The notes under the pieces are model-generated. The model was not told the origin of the DNA, made no database searches, and worked only from the letters and a program-made list of their open reading frames with translations. From Synanceia verrucosa (taxonomy: Eukaryota; Chordata; Actinopteri; Perciformes; Synanceiidae): a DNA stretch of 64,000 nt. A program made the translations under genes and the position numbers. Numbering within the stretch: the stretch's first letter is position 1; the number at the start of each line of letters is the position of its first letter. The stretch covers positions 6,957,507-7,021,506 of the forward strand of contig CM056567.1 of the NCBI GenBank assembly GCA_029721515.1, given 5' to 3'. Positions 61,441-64,000 of this stretch are shown in pieces.

Positions 61441-61876
61441 TTAAAAGAACAAATACATTCAAATAAAAGCAAGAGGCAGCTAACATGCCTTAGCTAACAT
61501 GCCCTGGACCAGCAGTGAACTTATGATATCTTACAAAAATTATTGTTGTTCCTCATTTTTCATGCGTTTTCCTACAGATGCAACACGTGACGCATGCAAT
61601 TTCTGCTGGTTACATGCATATATATGAACTTCAGTCTTCAAAACAACATGGCCAGGTTTAGGCAACAATGCAACTTAGTTACAGAAGTCACACGACAAAT
61701 AAATCAATGTGGACATCTGGTTTCACACGGTATCAGGGATCAAAATCCTGTCCTTTGTTTTTTGGGAAAGCAAATTAGCGAGAGCTGATCGGCCATCACG
61801 ATATCATGTTGACAAATAAACAAATGAACAAAGTGACACTGTCTGATCCATAGCAGACCACACACCTACACACACC

Positions 61877-61912
<36 letters not shown>

Positions 61913-62012
61913 TCACTCCCAGTCCTAACCACCTGGTGTATGATCCACTCTCTGGACATGTGTGCAGAGGGGTAATTTTCACCCTTTCCTTCTGAATTAG
62001 GATACCCCTTTC

Positions 62013-62043
<31 letters not shown>

Positions 62044-62253
62044 AACCCTGAATTCTTGGATAATTTTGGTCACTTTTCACCCTTGGCAGACTAGTGCTAT
62101 ACAAATGATAGAGGCAGAGCAGGCCTTGCAGCTGTGTTTCTGAGACCTCACCCACCCCCTAAGAGGTGCACACACACACACACAATAGTCACAGAACATA
62201 ATAGTGTGGTAACCACAGTTGTCTTTTTTATACTGCTGTGCCAGTAGGTGGTA

Positions 62254-62254
<1 letters not shown>

Positions 62255-62301
<47 letters not shown>
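62255..62301. repeat. (GT)n microsatellite
   Basis: About 46 nt of GT; it generates the Val/Cys-repeat frames around it. Confidence 0.96.
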
Positions 62302-64000
62302 TTTCTCCTTTATCTCGTTCTCCCCATGCCTCTCTCTCCCTCCCATGTCCTCCTCCTCTCAGATCCTTCTTCCTAGCCATGATTTCACAGACCTCCACTT
62401 ACTCTATTGTGCCGAGGAACAAAAAAATAAAAGAAACACAATCGCCCTGTCCTCTTTCTCATCTTAATAAGCAGCTCCAAGTTTGATAATTACACGTTCA
62501 GCCCGCCGCATGAGTTTCTATGCAGTGTTCACATCAGGGAGAAAGCCATTGACTCCGCTGTTGAGGGGAGCAACTATTAGGAATGACTGACAACTGTCCC
62601 CCTCCCCCTTTGGTCGGGGCGGTTGTAAAAGTGAGAACAGCGCAGATCAATTCTGTCTCCTCGTTAGTGATCGTGTCCCTGAACGCCACCATGCAACCGT
62701 CGGAGCAGCCAGAGGACCACATACGTTGCAAGGCCCATAATCCATTCCATAACCTATCACCATGTGCTGCCGATTAATGGGGTTTCTGCGGAGCAAGCGC
62801 CGAGGAGACGGCCAGACTGAGGGTTTTCTTCTGTGGCGGAAGCCAATCTGTTTAGGATTAGGGGAATAACTGGTGTGGCTGACACCGAGGCATCCAACAT
62901 GCAGAGCTCAGGGGAAGAGAAGGGAAGAGGAGAGAGAGGAAGAGGAAGGAGTGCAGTGAATGTGTTGACAGGAACCTGATTGTGCTTTGGCAGGAGTTTG
63001 TCTGGTCACCGGTGATGGTTTGAATCTAGAACTGTTGATTGTCCAAAATCCGAGAGCCATCTGTAGTTCATTGCATTGCACCATATTTAGAAAGCATCTT
63101 CATTCTGTTACGTTAATTTCCAGTTTGGTTGATTATTGCAATGTCCATGTATGGAGTATCATCTTATCCGAGATCATCAAAATAAAGGAGACACTGTTCT
63201 CCTCTCTTCTGCCTCCACACAGAGAAGCCTTCTTTTGTGAACCAGTGGTCCACTCAGCCATTATGATGGCAATCTTGATGATTAAAGACCCGTGGAACAA
63301 ACTGGGCTACCTGTTGCCATGATGTCATGTCTGGTCTAGAGCAACGGCAATGATTAAGATTTAACGGTGTTAAAGGACTTTACTGGATGCTGTTTGTGGA
63401 AAAATATCAATTAACTCTTGGCTACAAAAAAAGCGGAGAGTAATGTTTTGCACCTGAAGTTCTGGCTGAGCATTTAGGGGCACACATATAGGTGCAAATG
63501 TGGGCTTTTATTTTCGGTAGGTGATGTATAAGAAACAGCTGTGCATTGAAACCACATTTTTGTGTCGAGACTTGATGCAACCAATTATCACTATTGGATT
63601 AAAAAGATCAGCTCGTCAGTTCTTGGCTCCTGTGCTAGAGGGAGATGTTTGGATTGAATAGCACAGCACCGCATTAATCTAACAGTGCAAAGCTACAATT
63701 AGTTTGAGGAATTGGGTACATTTAATTTAGGAAGCCTATATTTCAACCATTTTCCAATAAAGTTCTTTGTTATTACTGTCAGATTCATTGAAAACAGTTT
63801 GGGGAAATGAAAAACGTTCTACTTCCTCTCTCAGCTCTACACAACATTTTGATGTCTTTTGGCTCGTTGTTTTGGTTTTCCAGTCTGCAACTTGACTATT
63901 TTGGTTCACTCATCAACGAACAAGAAATTTGATAACGTAAAAATGTGTCGTTGTTGAACCTATCCCAGAAATGATTATTTTTTGTGCATAATTGCAGCAC

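Larger units (their letters stand above)
55843..64000. other. Intergenic DNA toward the expected dlx6a, right part
   Basis: No gene recognised and no homeobox frame present. CA/GT tracts lie at 58378-58401, 61029-61059, 61879-61911, 62014-62039 and 62255-62301. Low-repeat stretches near 57040-57340, 59160-59400, 62466-62830 and 63640-63740 are candidates for regulatory sequence. Small open frames such as 62987-63322 (+) or 56904-57332 (-) match nothing I know. Confidence 0.45.

Noticed and set aside
62987..63322. 111-codon plus-strand frame considered as a possible upstream dlx6a exon
   Set aside because: No homeobox or DLX N-terminal motif; dlx6a is expected further right.

Overview
This is a piece of a ray-finned fish genome, most likely an acanthopterygian (percomorph) teleost. 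Genes are split by GT-AG introns of vertebrate type. CA/GT microsatellites are very frequent. Interspersed repeats with (ATGG)n tails, typical of teleosts, are present. There are no bacterial, phage or CRISPR features. Almost all long open frames are chance or low-complexity frames. Only two genes can be supported, both on the minus strand.

Left half (about 1.7-35.9 kb): fourteen blocks, in order and with near-perfect exon sizes and phases, match exons 2-15 of slc25a13 (citrin, the calcium-regulated mitochondrial aspartate/glutamate carrier). The gene is broken. Exon 2 has one extra base (stop follows). Exon 4 lacks 21 bases covering an EF-hand loop. About 110 bases at the start of exon 11 are gone and its last Arg codon reads TGA. 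Exon 13 has an in-frame TGA. Exon 15 is 10 bases short and runs into TAA. No start codon is visible, and exons 16-18 are absent or lie left of the window. I read it as a decayed slc25a13 copy: either a lost gene or one of two copies left by the teleost genome duplication. Its splice sites are nevertheless all still GT/AG, and exons 3-10 still read open across about 309 codons.

Middle (about 36-48.7 kb): non-coding DNA with microsatellites, a retroposed SINE-like element with intact target-site duplications, an older interspersed repeat and several low-repeat stretches that could be regulatory.

Right (48.68-50.45 kb): a complete, intact three-exon sem1 (DSS1/SHFM1) gene for the 70-residue acidic proteasome-lid and BRCA2 partner. 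From 50.5 kb to the end there is no gene: microsatellites, a MITE-like inverted-repeat element, a hairpin-bearing repeat copy and candidate regulatory stretches.

The order slc25a13 - sem1, both on the minus strand, matches human 7q21.3, where DLX6 and DLX5 follow. The window therefore probably covers the regulatory landscape upstream of dlx6a/dlx5a, which should lie to the right. In mammals, limb and craniofacial enhancers for DLX5/6 sit inside the neighbouring genes. A dead slc25a13 whose exon skeleton persists beside an intact sem1 fits a bystander gene that lost its protein role in a genomic regulatory block. This last point is inference.
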